From NCBI GenBank assembly GCA_902363665.1, contig CABJAW010000010.1, positions 62,001-126,000 on the forward strand: a stretch of DNA of 64,000 nucleotides, given 5' to 3'. Positions 1 to 7,981 of the stretch are shown piece after piece (the first letter of the stretch is position 1; each line of letters begins with the position of its first letter). The DNA is from Lachnospiraceae bacterium (GTDB lineage: Bacteria; Bacillota; Clostridia; Lachnospirales; Lachnospiraceae). The notes under the pieces are model-generated. The model ran no database searches and was not told where the DNA came from. It worked only from the letters and a program-made list of their open reading frames with translations. The translations under genes were made by a program, and so were the position numbers.

Positions 1-168
1 CTGCAGCAGCCCGCTGCGCTTACGAAGCACGACAAATGAGAGTTCCCCCATGTCGCGGATCGTGTGTACGGCTCCGTTTACCTTTACTGTCGTCCCAATC
101 CGGGATGCATCCTGCAGCTCGTCCAGTTCCAGTGTTTCCTTTGGTGTCAGTCCTTTTAAAAATTCCAT
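1..168 (-). CDS. aspS: Aspartyl-tRNA synthetase, archaeal/non-discriminating type (5' end only)
   Basis: Only the first 56 codons are in the window; the gene runs off the left edge. The start at 168 is preceded by an AAGGAGA-type ribosome site. The translation begins MEFLKGLTPKETLEL and continues with a beta-rich stretch (TTVKVNGAVHTIRDMG, then FVVLRKRSG) typical of the OB-fold anticodon-binding domain of class II AspRS/AsnRS. The short N-terminus resembles the archaeal-type AspRS used by many Clostridia, which can charge tRNA-Asn with Asp for the amidotransferase route. Family assignment rests on the N-terminus alone; whether it discriminates cannot be judged. Control by the upstream T-box and the divergent asnA support an asparagine/aspartate role. 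Confidence 0.75.
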   Translation of the reverse strand, partial: MEFLKGLTPKETLELDELQDASRIGTTVKVNGAVHTIRDMGELSFVVLRKRSGLLQ

Positions 169-492
169 AATGGTCTCCTTCCGTTTCCGGGACTTTTCCG
201 TGCTTTATGCAACAAAAAAGTCCCGGAACATCACATATAATGATATTCCGGGACGGATAATCACAATACCCGCGGTACCACCCGCATTGCAGACATCCTC
301 GTCTACCCCTCTTTGTGCACGTAACGTGTGCGGCGTACCATCCTACTGAATCCTGCTTTTCTGATCCGTGTTCAGATGATCGGCTCCGGAGTGTTCCCTA
401 TTGTCTCCTTCCCTCCATCGGCACTCTCAGTCGGTGATGCCGAATTCCTGTCAAGTTTCAGAAACAGAGTCTCCTTCATTGCTTTTTACGTT
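169..492 (-). promoter_or_regulatory. T-box riboswitch leader of aspS
   Basis: Read on the minus strand, this leader contains the hallmark T-box sequence GGGTGGTACCGCGG (270-283), followed by an intrinsic terminator (214-254) and then the aspS ribosome site. T-box leaders sense uncharged tRNA: the specifier codon reads the anticodon and the TGGN bulge pairs with the tRNA 3' end, stabilising the antiterminator. The leader is about 320 nt from the predicted start point, normal for the class. The specifier codon was not fixed with certainty; an AAC (Asn) in the stem I region is a candidate. Confidence 0.9.
214..254 (-). terminator. Regulated terminator of the aspS T-box
   Basis: Nine-base-pair stem GTCCCGGAA (246-254) with TTCCGGGAC (220-228), followed on the minus strand by six T residues (214-219). 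It lies directly after the T-box antiterminator sequence, the canonical position. A further copy of GTCCCGGAA lies downstream at 185-193, next to the aspS ribosome site. Confidence 0.9.
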
Positions 493-498
493 GGGGCA

Positions 499-527
499 AT
501 TCTAGCACAGTTTTTTTTGATGTGCAA
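499..527 (-). promoter_or_regulatory. Sigma-A promoter of the aspS T-box transcript
   Basis: Minus strand -35 TTGCAC (522-527) and -10 TAGAAT (499-504) separated by exactly 17 bases. The predicted start near 492 sits immediately before the T-box leader. Confidence 0.75.
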
Positions 528-571
528 GTTTTTTTTCAAAATCTGCGTAAAAATTTTTTCGAAATTTTTGG

Positions 572-599
572 TTGTATCTTCGTCTTCATCTGCTATAAT
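572..599 (+). promoter_or_regulatory. Sigma-A promoter of asnA
   Basis: Plus strand -35 TTGTAT (572-577) and -10 TATAAT (594-599) with 16-base spacing, about 60 bases before the asnA start. It is divergent from the aspS promoter, with about 45 bases between the two -35 boxes. Confidence 0.65.
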
Positions 600-661
600 A
601 GAAGAGGTTTTTTGACAGGAATGGCTGCCAGGCGGCAGTCAGAAATCGGAGGAAAGAAAAA

Positions 662-1672
662 ATGGAACATCTGATTATTCCGGAGAATTATATGACTCCG
701 CTCTCTCTTTATGATACGCAGATCGCAATCAAGACAGTTAAGGACTTTTTTCAGAGCGTACTCGCAAAGCAGCTCAATCTGCTCCGCGTGTCTTCACCGC
801 TGTTTGTCGATCCTGCATCTGGTATGAATGACAACTTAAACGGCATAGAGCGCCCGGTCAAATTTGACATCAAAGAGCAGGAAGGCTCTGAGGCTGAGAT
901 CGTTCAGTCCCTCGCAAAGTGGAAGCGTTACGCCCTCAAAGAATATGGATTTGCACACGGTGAAGGGCTTTATACAGACATGAATGCCATCCGCCGCGAT
1001 GAGGTGACGGACAATATCCACTCCATCTATGTGGATCAGTGGGACTGGGAAAAAGTGATCCAGAAAAGCGAGCGCAACATCGATACGCTTAAAAAAGTCG
1101 TTCGCTCTGTATATAAGGCACTGCGCAAGACAGAGACTTATATGTCCATTCAGTATGATTACATAGAAGAGATCCTGCCGAAGGATATTTTCTTCATCAC
1201 CACCCAGGAGCTGGAGGATCTCTACCCGGAGCTGTCTCACAAGGAGCGTGAATACCTCATCACAAAGGAAAAAGGTGCTGTCTGCCTGATGCAGATCGGT
1301 GACAAGCTCGCTTCCGGCGAACCGCACGACGGCCGTGCCCCGGACTACGATGACTGGAAACTGAATGCCGATATTCTCGTTTATTATCCGGTGCTTGATA
1401 TTGCTCTGGAGCTCTCTTCGATGGGCATCCGTGTTGATGAAAATTCTCTGATGAAGCAGCTCAAAGAGGCTGGATGTGAGGAGCGCGCCAAGCTTCCGTT
1501 CCAGAAAGCGATTCTTGAGCGTGAACTGCCGTATACGATCGGCGGTGGTATCGGACAGTCGCGTATCTGTATGTTCTATCTGCGCAAGGCGCATATCGGG
1601 GAGGTACAGTGTTCGCTGTGGCCGCAGGAGATTTTAGAGGAAGCGGCGGCGCATGGGATTCAGCTGCTGTAG
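662..1672 (+). CDS. asnA: Aspartate--ammonia ligase (asparagine synthetase A)
   Basis: ATP-dependent synthesis of asparagine from aspartate and free ammonium in the cytoplasm. The 336-residue product has the usual AsnA length and class II synthetase-like motifs, including GMNDNLNG, KRYALKEYGF, YVDQWDWEK and the C-terminal GGGIGQSR. An AGGAAAG ribosome site lies 8 bases before the ATG. It is divergent from the T-box-controlled aspS, so tRNA charging and asparagine supply share one intergenic region. No T-box is visible on the asnA side, which has only a short leader. Base use resembles the neighbours. Confidence 0.97.
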   Translation: MEHLIIPENYMTPLSLYDTQIAIKTVKDFFQSVLAKQLNLLRVSSPLFVDPASGMNDNLNGIERPVKFDIKEQEGSEAEIVQSLAKWKRYALKEYGFAHGEGLYTDMNAIRRDEVTDNIHSIYVDQWDWEKVIQKSERNIDTLKKVVRSVYKALRKTETYMSIQYDYIEEILPKDIFFITTQELEDLYPELSHKEREYLITKEKGAVCLMQIGDKLASGEPHDGRAPDYDDWKLNADILVYYPVLDIALELSSMGIRVDENSLMKQLKEAGCEERAKLPFQKAILERELPYTIGGGIGQSRICMFYLRKAHIGEVQCSLWPQEILEEAAAHGIQLL

Positions 1673-1689
1673 AGTTCGCGTGTTGTAGA

Positions 1690-1840
1690 CAGGACGGCCG
1701 GGGGAGGGCGGCGGTTCCGTTGTTCACCTTGTCTGGACTGACAGATGTCTGTTCTGATTCGGACTTCGTCCGCTCAGACCAGACACCTGTCGCCAGACAT
1801 GTGTACAACTGGAGCCGCCGCCCTCCCCCGGCCTGTTTTT
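1690..1840. repeat. Structured inverted-repeat element, copy 1
   Basis: A self-complementary block of about 145 bases. Outer arms (1690-1718 and 1811-1835) pair over more than 20 GC-rich bases; inside are conserved stems TGTCTGG/CCAGACA, GACAG/CTGTC and a triloop hairpin CGGAC-GAA-GTCCG, with conserved internal loops (ACACA opposite AGGTGA; C opposite AGT on the minus strand). The same core recurs at 8076-8210 with entirely different outer arms. On the plus strand the block ends in a five-T run (1836-1840) and may also terminate asnA. Function unknown; an RNA gene, a terminator or a mobile palindrome are all possible. Confidence 0.7.
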
Positions 1841-1962
1841 GTTGCGGACATGCGCTCCCCTGATGGGGAACTCGTCCGCTGGATGGGGATGAGCGTTTAA
1901 CCGGTTGGGAGTGAACGGACTGGCGGCTCCCGGCGGGAGCTCGTCCGCTGGATGGATAAATT

Positions 1963-2005
1963 AAAAGCAGACGCGGAATGTTTTCTCTCCGGTCTGCTCT
2001 TTTTA
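1963..2005 (+). terminator. Intrinsic terminator after asnA
   Basis: GCAGAC (1967-1972) pairs with GTCTGC (1992-1997), flanked by AAAA and a TCTTTTTATT run. The stretch 1841-1962 between the structured element and this terminator holds two near-copies of a CTCGTCCGCTGGATGG sequence and no gene. Confidence 0.7.
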
Positions 2006-2047
2006 TTATACTTTTGCTTTTTGATCCGTGTATTGGCGTCAACCTTT

Positions 2048-3028
2048 TTACAGAAGTGTTTTTCTCAGCTCTGCTCCGTCTTTTGCACTTAAGTAAGCCG
2101 GTGCGATGTCAAATACGGTTTTGCAGCCACTCTGGCCTTCTTTGTACAGGCGATATGCTGCTCTGGCATAGGCCACGATGACGCTGGAGGTGAATTCCGG
2201 GTTGGAATCCAGCTTCAGGCTGTATTCGATCACGTGACTGTTCTCCTGCTCCCATCCGGTCTTTCCGGTGCGGATCACAAATCCGCCGTGCGGAATTTTG
2301 CTGTGGTTCCGTTTCAGTTCTTCTTCGCTGATAAAATGTACGGTCGTATCATAATCTGCGAAGTAGTTCGGCATTGTCTTGATCTCTTCCTCTACTTTTG
2401 CAGCGTCTGCGCCATCCTCAAGGACGACAAAGCACTCTCTTGTATGTTTCTGTCTTGCGGTCAGTACCGGATTCTCTCCGTTTCTTACTGCCTCAAGCGC
2501 AGCCTCTACCGGAATTGTGTACTGTTTTCCGTCTTTTACACCTTCGATCCGACGAATGGCATCGGAATGTCCCTGGCTGACGCCCTTACCCCAGAACGTA
2601 TAGTCATGGCCGTCCGGCAGGATCGCGTTCGCATACATGCGGTTTAAGGAAAACATGCCCGGATCCCAGCCCACAGAAATAATCCCTACATGCCCGCTCT
2701 CTTTTGCCGCCGCATCCACATCATCAAAATGCTCCGGGATTCTGGCATGGGTGTCAAAGCTGTCTACTACGTTGAACAGCTTCGCATACTTCGGGGTCTG
2801 CTCCGGCAGGTCGGTCGCACTGCCGCCGCACAGGATCATTACGTCGATCTTATCTTTCCACTGCTCCACGTCAGCTACAGAGCAAACCGCTGCCGTCTTC
2901 GTCAGGATTGATACCATTTCCGGCGCACGTCTTGTAAATACCGCTACGAGTTCCATGTCCGGATTCTGTTTGATCGCACATTCTACACCTCTTCCGAGAT
3001 TTCCATATCCTAAAATACCAATTCTCAT
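2048..3028 (-). CDS. ddh: meso-Diaminopimelate D-dehydrogenase
   Basis: NADPH-dependent reductive amination of L-2-amino-6-oxopimelate (from tetrahydrodipicolinate) directly to meso-diaminopimelate, bypassing the multi-step acyl or aminotransferase routes to lysine and peptidoglycan. The 326-residue product begins with a Rossmann fingerprint (GILGYGNLGRG) and carries the family motifs CGGSATD, VDSFDTHARIPEH and ISVGWDPGMFS. An AAAGGAG ribosome site precedes the ATG. It lies downstream of dapL and dapF on the same strand, so two alternative meso-DAP routes are encoded together. Confidence 0.95.
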   Translation of the reverse strand: MRIGILGYGNLGRGVECAIKQNPDMELVAVFTRRAPEMVSILTKTAAVCSVADVEQWKDKIDVMILCGGSATDLPEQTPKYAKLFNVVDSFDTHARIPEHFDDVDAAAKESGHVGIISVGWDPGMFSLNRMYANAILPDGHDYTFWGKGVSQGHSDAIRRIEGVKDGKQYTIPVEAALEAVRNGENPVLTARQKHTRECFVVLEDGADAAKVEEEIKTMPNYFADYDTTVHFISEEELKRNHSKIPHGGFVIRTGKTGWEQENSHVIEYSLKLDSNPEFTSSVIVAYARAAYRLYKEGQSGCKTVFDIAPAYLSAKDGAELRKTLL

Positions 3029-3328
3029 CTACACACACTCCTTTGTTGTTTCTACCCACAGTCGATCTCTTCACAAAGTTTAACCAGATAACTGCTTGAG
3101 CCTTGCTGAAAATCATTCTGCTGTGATCTGCTTTTTCCTGCTTATTTTACGTTTTCAGCGAAATACTGTCAACCGGCTAATTGTTTAAATGATACAAATA
3201 ATCTGCTTTCCGGGTACTCCTTGATGTCCATCTCCAGATATTCATGCTCTGAAACCGAAATGCGGACGCTCCGAAGAGCGTCTGTATGCATTTCAGATGC
3301 GTATCCTGTAAATCAATCAGGAAAACCT
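3029..3328. other. dapL-ddh intergenic region with extended hairpin
   Basis: About 300 bases without a gene. It holds an extended hairpin at 3257-3294 (GAAATGC...GCATTTC arms, inner stem GACGCTC-CGAA-GAGCGTC). No clear poly-T run follows on either strand, so an RNA-processing or weak termination role is possible. No lysine riboswitch was recognised. Confidence 0.4.
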
Positions 3329-4543
3329 TTACAGCGCCTTAATCCGCTCCAGTGCGGCCACCGTATTTTCATACGTTCCAAATCCGGTCAGACGGAAATA
3401 TCCCTCTCCGCTTGGTCCGAATCCTGATCCCGGTGTGCCCACCACATTCGCTTTCTCCAGAAGGTAGTCAAAAAACTCCCAGGAAGTCATTTTTCCCGGT
3501 GTCTTCAGCCATATATATGGAGAGTTCACTCCGCCGTAAACAGTAAAGCCTGCGTCCTGAAGACCTGCCTTAATCGTCTTCGCATTGCGCATATAGTAAG
3601 CAACCTGCTCGGTGATCTCTTTCTTTCCCTCTTCAGAATAAACCGCCTCACCGGCCTTCTGTACGATGTACGGTGCCCCGTTGTACTTTGTGCCGTGCCG
3701 TCTCGCCCAGAGAGAATGCAGCATGATGCCGTCTGATTTCAGATCTTTTGGAATAACGGTATAACCAAGGCGTGTGCCGGTAAAACCGGCGTTTTTGGAA
3801 AAGGAACGAAGCTCAATCGCACAGGTCCGCGCCCCCTCACATTCATAGATCGAATGCGGCACATCTTCTTCCGAAATATAAGCTTCATACGCGGCATCAA
3901 AAAGAATGACGGCTCCGATCTTATTTGCATAATCCACCCAGTCCTGCAGCTGCGCTTTCGTGATTGTCGTACCCGTCGGATTGTTTGGGAAACAAAGATA
4001 GATCAGATCCGGCTCTTCCTTTGGGAAATCCGGTGCAAACTGATTTGCTTCCGTACACGGCATGTAGATCACATCGCTCCAGCGCTCCGTCAACGGGTCA
4101 TAGCTTCCGGTGCGTCCCGCCATCACGTTTGAATCCACATAAACCGGGTAAACCGGATCGCACACCGCCACTTTATTATCCAGGCTGAAAATTTCCTGGA
4201 TATTTCCAGAATCACACTTTGCTCCGTCTGAGACGAAAATTTCGTCCGGGTAAATTTCACAGCCACGGTCCGTAAAATCATTTTTTGCGATTGCATTTCT
4301 CAAGAACTCATAGCCAAGATCCGGCGCATAGCCATGGAACGTCGCCGCATCCGCCATCTCATCAACTGCGCTGTGCAGCGCATCAATAATCGCCGGAGCA
4401 AGCGGCTGTGTCACATCGCCGATTCCCAGACGGATAATGGATTTCTCCGGATTTTCCTCCTGGAATGCGGCCACTTTCTTTGCAATGTTGGAAAACAAAT
4501 AGCTTCCTGGAAGTTTCAGATAATTTTCATTGATTTTGAACAT
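3329..4543 (-). CDS. dapL: LL-diaminopimelate aminotransferase
   Basis: PLP-dependent conversion of tetrahydrodipicolinate plus glutamate to LL-diaminopimelate in one step. The 404-residue product begins [17 protein letters not shown], a DapL signature, and contains DVTQPLAP near the N-terminus and the PLP-lysine motif [14 protein letters not shown]. The start is fixed by AAAGGAGG seven bases upstream. dapF, which epimerises its product to the meso form, lies upstream on the same strand. A GTACTC-type hairpin element lies just before the ribosome site. Confidence 0.96.
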   Translation of the reverse strand: MFKINENYLKLPGSYLFSNIAKKVAAFQEENPEKSIIRLGIGDVTQPLAPAIIDALHSAVDEMADAATFHGYAPDLGYEFLRNAIAKNDFTDRGCEIYPDEIFVSDGAKCDSGNIQEIFSLDNKVAVCDPVYPVYVDSNVMAGRTGSYDPLTERWSDVIYMPCTEANQFAPDFPKEEPDLIYLCFPNNPTGTTITKAQLQDWVDYANKIGAVILFDAAYEAYISEEDVPHSIYECEGARTCAIELRSFSKNAGFTGTRLGYTVIPKDLKSDGIMLHSLWARRHGTKYNGAPYIVQKAGEAVYSEEGKKEITEQVAYYMRNAKTIKAGLQDAGFTVYGGVNSPYIWLKTPGKMTSWEFFDYLLEKANVVGTPGSGFGPSGEGYFRLTGFGTYENTVAALERIKAL

Positions 4544-4565
4544 GTGAATTCCTCCTTTATCACCA

Positions 4566-4611
4566 TATGTACTCTCGGAATCTTTTTGTGCTTGATTTTG
4601 TGAGAAGATTT
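4566..4611. repeat. GTACTC hairpin element, copy 1 (upstream of dapL)
   Basis: Minus strand ACAAAATCAAGCACAAAAAG followed by ATTCCGAGAGTACAT, directly before the dapL ribosome site. The same element occurs at 11911-11967 and 26368-26408. In this copy the distal GTACTC arm is missing, so the hairpin cannot close fully. Confidence 0.55.
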
Positions 4612-4691
4612 TTTGTCAGCTGTGCCCAGTCAGACTTCCTGCAAAATTAATAAACAGTGAATTGAAAACTGCAGGCAGTTCACGCACTTCC

Positions 4692-5543
4692 TTACAGCGT
4701 GATCTCACCGTCAAACACTACGGTCGCCGTTCCTGTCATAAACACCGTATTTTTCTCGCGATCCCAGAAAATCCGAAGCGGCCCGCCAAGTAGCTTTACC
4801 GTCACCTCATCCTCGGTCCAGCCATTTAAAATGCAGGCAACCGCCACCGCACAGGCACCCGTGCCGCAGGCCAGCGTCTCTCCTGATCCGCGCTCCCAGA
4901 CACGCATCTCCACCGTTTTCCGGTCCAGGACACGGATAAACTCCGTATTTACACGGTCCGGGAATGCCGGATGGTTCTCAAATTTCGGTCCGATCTCCTC
5001 GATAACAAGCCTGCCTGGATCTTCCACCGGCACGATGCAGTGAGGATTTCCCATTGAGACACACGTCATATGATACGGCGCTCCATTTACCTGAATCGGC
5101 CAGTTTACAAGCCGCTCTTCTCCGGCTGCTTCTGCCGCCTGCACATCGACCGGAATTTCCTCCGGCTTTAAAATCGGTGCGCCCATATCGACGCATACCT
5201 CCTGCACCTTTCCATCCTTTACTTTCAGATCAAGTACTTTGATTCCACTCTTTGTCGCTACGTGGATCCGCGTTTTGTCCGTCAGACCATAGTCATACAC
5301 GTATTTCGCCACGCAGCGGATCCCATTTCCGCACATGGCTCCCTGCGAACCGTCTGCGTTGTACATATCCATCTCAAAATCAGCCACATCAGACGGCTTG
5401 ATCAGAATCAACCCGTCCGAACCGATTCCAAAATGGCGGTCACTCACCTTTTTTGCAATCTCAGACGGGTTTACAACCTGCTCCTTAAAGCAGTTTACAT
5501 AGACATAATCGTTTCCAATTCCATGCATCTTCGTAAATTTCAT
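4692..5543 (-). CDS. dapF: Diaminopimelate epimerase
   Basis: Interconverts LL- and meso-diaminopimelate by a two-cysteine, cofactor-free mechanism. Both catalytic cysteine motifs are present (GAMCGNGIRC and ETLACGTGACAV), and the product begins MKFTKMHGIGNDYVYVN as is typical. The start at 5543 is chosen because homologues begin MKFTKMHG and a GAAAGG ribosome site precedes it; the frame stays open ten codons further upstream. It is the first gene of the dapF-dapL-ddh cluster. Confidence 0.96.
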   Translation of the reverse strand: MKFTKMHGIGNDYVYVNCFKEQVVNPSEIAKKVSDRHFGIGSDGLILIKPSDVADFEMDMYNADGSQGAMCGNGIRCVAKYVYDYGLTDKTRIHVATKSGIKVLDLKVKDGKVQEVCVDMGAPILKPEEIPVDVQAAEAAGEERLVNWPIQVNGAPYHMTCVSMGNPHCIVPVEDPGRLVIEEIGPKFENHPAFPDRVNTEFIRVLDRKTVEMRVWERGSGETLACGTGACAVAVACILNGWTEDEVTVKLLGGPLRIFWDREKNTVFMTGTATVVFDGEITL

Positions 5544-5599
5544 AATCAGAAAATACCTTTCTATCATACACACTTACGCTCATAAGGAGCAGCCCATTA

Positions 5600-5695
5600 C
5601 AGTGGGAAAATCCCTTATGAGCAACCCTCGTCAGTGGGAAAATCCCTTATGAGCAGCCCTCGTCAGCAGGAAGATTACTTACGAGCGTGGATCCC
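5600..5695. repeat. 32-bp tandem hairpin repeat (three units)
   Basis: Three units with a period of 32 bases beginning at 5600, 5632 and 5664, each starting CAG and containing a CTTATGAGC/CTTACGAGC half; the first two are nearly identical, the third diverged. Together with CTCATAAGG at 5579-5587 the units fold as CATAAGG...CCTTATG hairpins around CCCATTACAGTGGG. The array fills the space between dapF and the ANTAR gene. Confidence 0.75.
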
Positions 5696-5706
5696 TTACG
5701 CTCTAT

Positions 5707-6255
5707 CTACCGATCCATCAAGGCCAGCAGCATCTCTGCTGTCTCCACCAGATTCGTCCCGCTGTCCATGCTCGTCTTCTGCAGATAGCGGTGCGCCTCC
5801 TCCTCTGACATATGATTGCGATCCATCAGCAGCGCTTTTGCCTCCTGGATCGTCTTTTTCTCTTTTTCGCTTCTTGCCGGCGGCATCATCCTGCGCTTCC
5901 TGCGCCGCCGGTCCAGCTGATGCATCACCATATCAAGGGTACTTAACAGTTCCTGCACCCGAAGCGGCATTGCCACGCTGACTACTCCTTCCGCGACACC
6001 TTCGCCAAGCGCACGGCCCGAAGCAAGCAGCAGCATCGCAAAGGAAGGCATCACATTTTCGTACAGTTCTTCGTACAGCATGTCCGGATATTTATAACCG
6101 CACACCACCACGCCGCTTCCGATCCGATCCGCCGCACTTAAGGCCTGTGCCCCGCTTGTACATACGGCAGCGACATCATAACCATTTCGCACCAGCAGAT
6201 TTCGGATGCTTTTCGCGTCATCGCTTTTGGGAAATACTACTATTACACCTGCCAT
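5707..6255 (-). CDS. ANTAR-domain RNA-binding antiterminator with degenerate receiver domain
   Basis: The 182-residue product has an N-terminal receiver-like fold (about 1-120) and a C-terminal three-helix ANTAR domain (about 125-182, with ALLMDRN, MSEEEAHRYLQ and SMDSGTNL). ANTAR proteins bind paired hexaloop hairpins in leaders and prevent termination, often for nitrogen genes. The expected phospho-acceptor Asp is not evident: the beta-3 strand reads VVVCGYKYPD, so phosphorylation control is doubtful. It lies 145 bases downstream of glnA on the same strand, probably in one transcript. GGAGG lies six bases before the ATG. Confidence 0.85.
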   Translation of the reverse strand: MAGVIVVFPKSDDAKSIRNLLVRNGYDVAAVCTSGAQALSAADRIGSGVVVCGYKYPDMLYEELYENVMPSFAMLLLASGRALGEGVAEGVVSVAMPLRVQELLSTLDMVMHQLDRRRRKRRMMPPARSEKEKKTIQEAKALLMDRNHMSEEEAHRYLQKTSMDSGTNLVETAEMLLALMDR

Positions 6256-6400
6256 CTGTATCCTCCGTTTTTCTGTGTAAATTTTCTCACAGACTTCCGT
6301 CCTGCCAAACGCAGGAGCAGAAGTACGTCAAGCGGATATGCCAAATCCTGTTTTCTGACCGAAGCGCTGATTGCACACTTCGGCTTCCACAAAACGAGAT

Positions 6401-7747
6401 TCAGATATTTACCAGATAGCGATCGATCTCCCAGTTGCTCACAGCTGCGCAGTAGTCTTTCCACTCTTCTTTCTTTGCCTCAATGTACCGCTTGCAGATA
6501 TGCGATCCAAGCACACCGCAGATCAGCGGATCCTTCTCAAGCGCTTCGATCGCCTCCATCAGGTTCTCCGGAAGACACTCGATCTTCTGCGATCTGCGCT
6601 CTTCATCACTCATCTCAAAGATATTTCCATCTACACTCGCCGGAGGATCGATATGATTTCGGATCCCATCCAGGCCTGCTGCGAGGCATACCGCAAGTGC
6701 GAGATATGGATTCGCCGCAGAATCCGGGCTGCGCAGCTCCACGCGCTGAGTCACCCTGCCCTGCTCGGTACTGGCCTGTGCCGGAATCCGGATCAGCGGG
6801 CTGCGGTTTTTCAGCGACCATGCGATATACACCGGTGCCTCATACCCCGGAACCAGACGCTTGTAAGAGTTGACCAGAGGATTCGTGATCGCTGTGATTG
6901 CACGGATATGCTGCATGATTCCGCCGATGAACCAGTATCCTTCCTGGCTGATATGTGCCGTATCATCCGCATCATAAAATGCATTTACGTCGTCTTTTGA
7001 GAGGGACATGTTGATGTGCATGCCGTTTCCGTTGACACCGGTCTTCGGCTTTGGCATAAACGACGCATACAGTCCGTGACGCTTTGCAATCGTTTTGACC
7101 GCCATCTTAAACGTCATGATCGCATCTGCCATGTTCAGCGCCTCGTCATAATGAAAATCAATCTCATGCTGTGCCGGCGCATCCTCATGGTGCGACGCTT
7201 CCACGACAAATCCCATCTCCTCCAGGGTCAGGATCATATCGCGGCGCGCATTTTCGCCCAGATCCAGCGGCCCGACATCAAAATAGCCTGCCTTTTCATG
7301 CGTGATCGTCGTCGGATTTCCCTCATCATCCGTGTGGAACAGGAAAAATTCACACTCCGGACCGACATCAAACCGGTAGCCCATCTCTTTTGCGTCGGCG
7401 AGCACACGTTTCAGCATATATCTCGGATCTCCTTTGAACGGAGTCCCATCTGAATAGTAAATATCACAGAGGAACCGCGCTACCTTTCCCTGCTGCGGTC
7501 TCCACGGAAAAATCGTAAACGTATCAATATCCGGGTACAGAAACAGATCCGACTGCTCCACCTTCGCAAATCCGGCAATGGACGCACCGTCGAACATAAT
7601 CTCATTATTCAGCACACGATCCAGCTGGCTCGTCGTGACGGCTACGTTTTTCAAGGTACCAAACATATCCGTAAACTGAAGACGGATGAATTCTACATCC
7701 TCTTCCTCGATCATGCGACAGATATCTTCTTTTGTATATTTGCTCAT
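6401..7747 (-). CDS. glnA: Glutamine synthetase type I
   Basis: ATP-dependent condensation of glutamate and ammonium to glutamine; the dodecameric central nitrogen-assimilation enzyme. At 448 residues it matches the Gram-positive GSI-alpha class. Catalytic signatures are present: MFDGSSI-like MFDGASIAGF, GPECEFFLF, the NGNGMHINMS loop, NPLVNSYKRLVPGYEAP and the ATP-site RSPLIRIP. It begins MSKYTKEDICRMIEEEDVEF after GAGAGGTGG. Upstream lie a promoter, an intrinsic terminator and a MITE copy, so its leader looks attenuated; the ANTAR gene downstream is a candidate regulator. Confidence 0.97.
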   Translation of the reverse strand: MSKYTKEDICRMIEEEDVEFIRLQFTDMFGTLKNVAVTTSQLDRVLNNEIMFDGASIAGFAKVEQSDLFLYPDIDTFTIFPWRPQQGKVARFLCDIYYSDGTPFKGDPRYMLKRVLADAKEMGYRFDVGPECEFFLFHTDDEGNPTTITHEKAGYFDVGPLDLGENARRDMILTLEEMGFVVEASHHEDAPAQHEIDFHYDEALNMADAIMTFKMAVKTIAKRHGLYASFMPKPKTGVNGNGMHINMSLSKDDVNAFYDADDTAHISQEGYWFIGGIMQHIRAITAITNPLVNSYKRLVPGYEAPVYIAWSLKNRSPLIRIPAQASTEQGRVTQRVELRSPDSAANPYLALAVCLAAGLDGIRNHIDPPASVDGNIFEMSDEERRSQKIECLPENLMEAIEALEKDPLICGVLGSHICKRYIEAKKEEWKDYCAAVSNWEIDRYLVNI

Positions 7748-7782
7748 GATTCCACCTCTCCATTTCTTTTCGGCTGATCCGA

Positions 7783-7926
7783 TGTAATTGGCTGTTCAGA
7801 TCCCCAAAAATGCTGCACATTTTTCCGTTGTGGCGTATCCGTCACATAAAATTTCAGAAACAGTCCTGAAAATACGAGGATTTTTATGCCTGTTTCCAAA
7901 ATTTTATCCGGCTCTGAACAATTGCA
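7783..7926. mobile_element. 144-bp MITE, copy A (in glnA leader)
   Basis: Same length and overall sequence as the element at 34797-34940, with shared blocks such as GTGGCGTATCCG and GCCTGTTT. Terminal inverted repeats are degraded (CTGTTCAGA at 7792-7800; TCTGAACA at 7913-7920) and no target duplication is visible, so this copy looks older. It lies between the leader terminator and the glnA start, making up most of the glnA 5' untranslated region. Confidence 0.75.
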
Positions 7927-7970
7927 AAAAGGGCGTTCTATCCCCATCATAAATACGAAAGAACGCCCTT
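7925..7970 (-). terminator. Intrinsic terminator / attenuator in the glnA leader
   Basis: Eleven-base-pair perfect stem AAGGGCGTTCT with AGAACGCCCTT and a TTTTTGC tail on the minus strand. It starts within a few bases of the predicted transcription start, so transcripts from the upstream promoter would end before glnA unless antiterminated. Confidence 0.8.
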
Positions 7971-7981
7971 GTCCATCTGAT

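Noticed and set aside
836..1594. Long minus strand frame opposite asnA
   Set aside because: A shadow of the strongly conserved asnA gene without a ribosome site.
1461..2042. Minus strand open frame of 193 codons
   Set aside because: It runs through the 3' end of asnA, the structured element and a terminator; composition reflects the palindromic DNA.
5600..5695. CRISPR-like array of 32-bp units
   Set aside because: Units are contiguous, without spacers, and fold as hairpins shared with other intergenic repeats.
7783..7926. Glutamine or other riboswitch in the glnA leader
   Set aside because: The same 144-base sequence occurs at 34797-34940 with a target duplication and no gene downstream, so it is a MITE.
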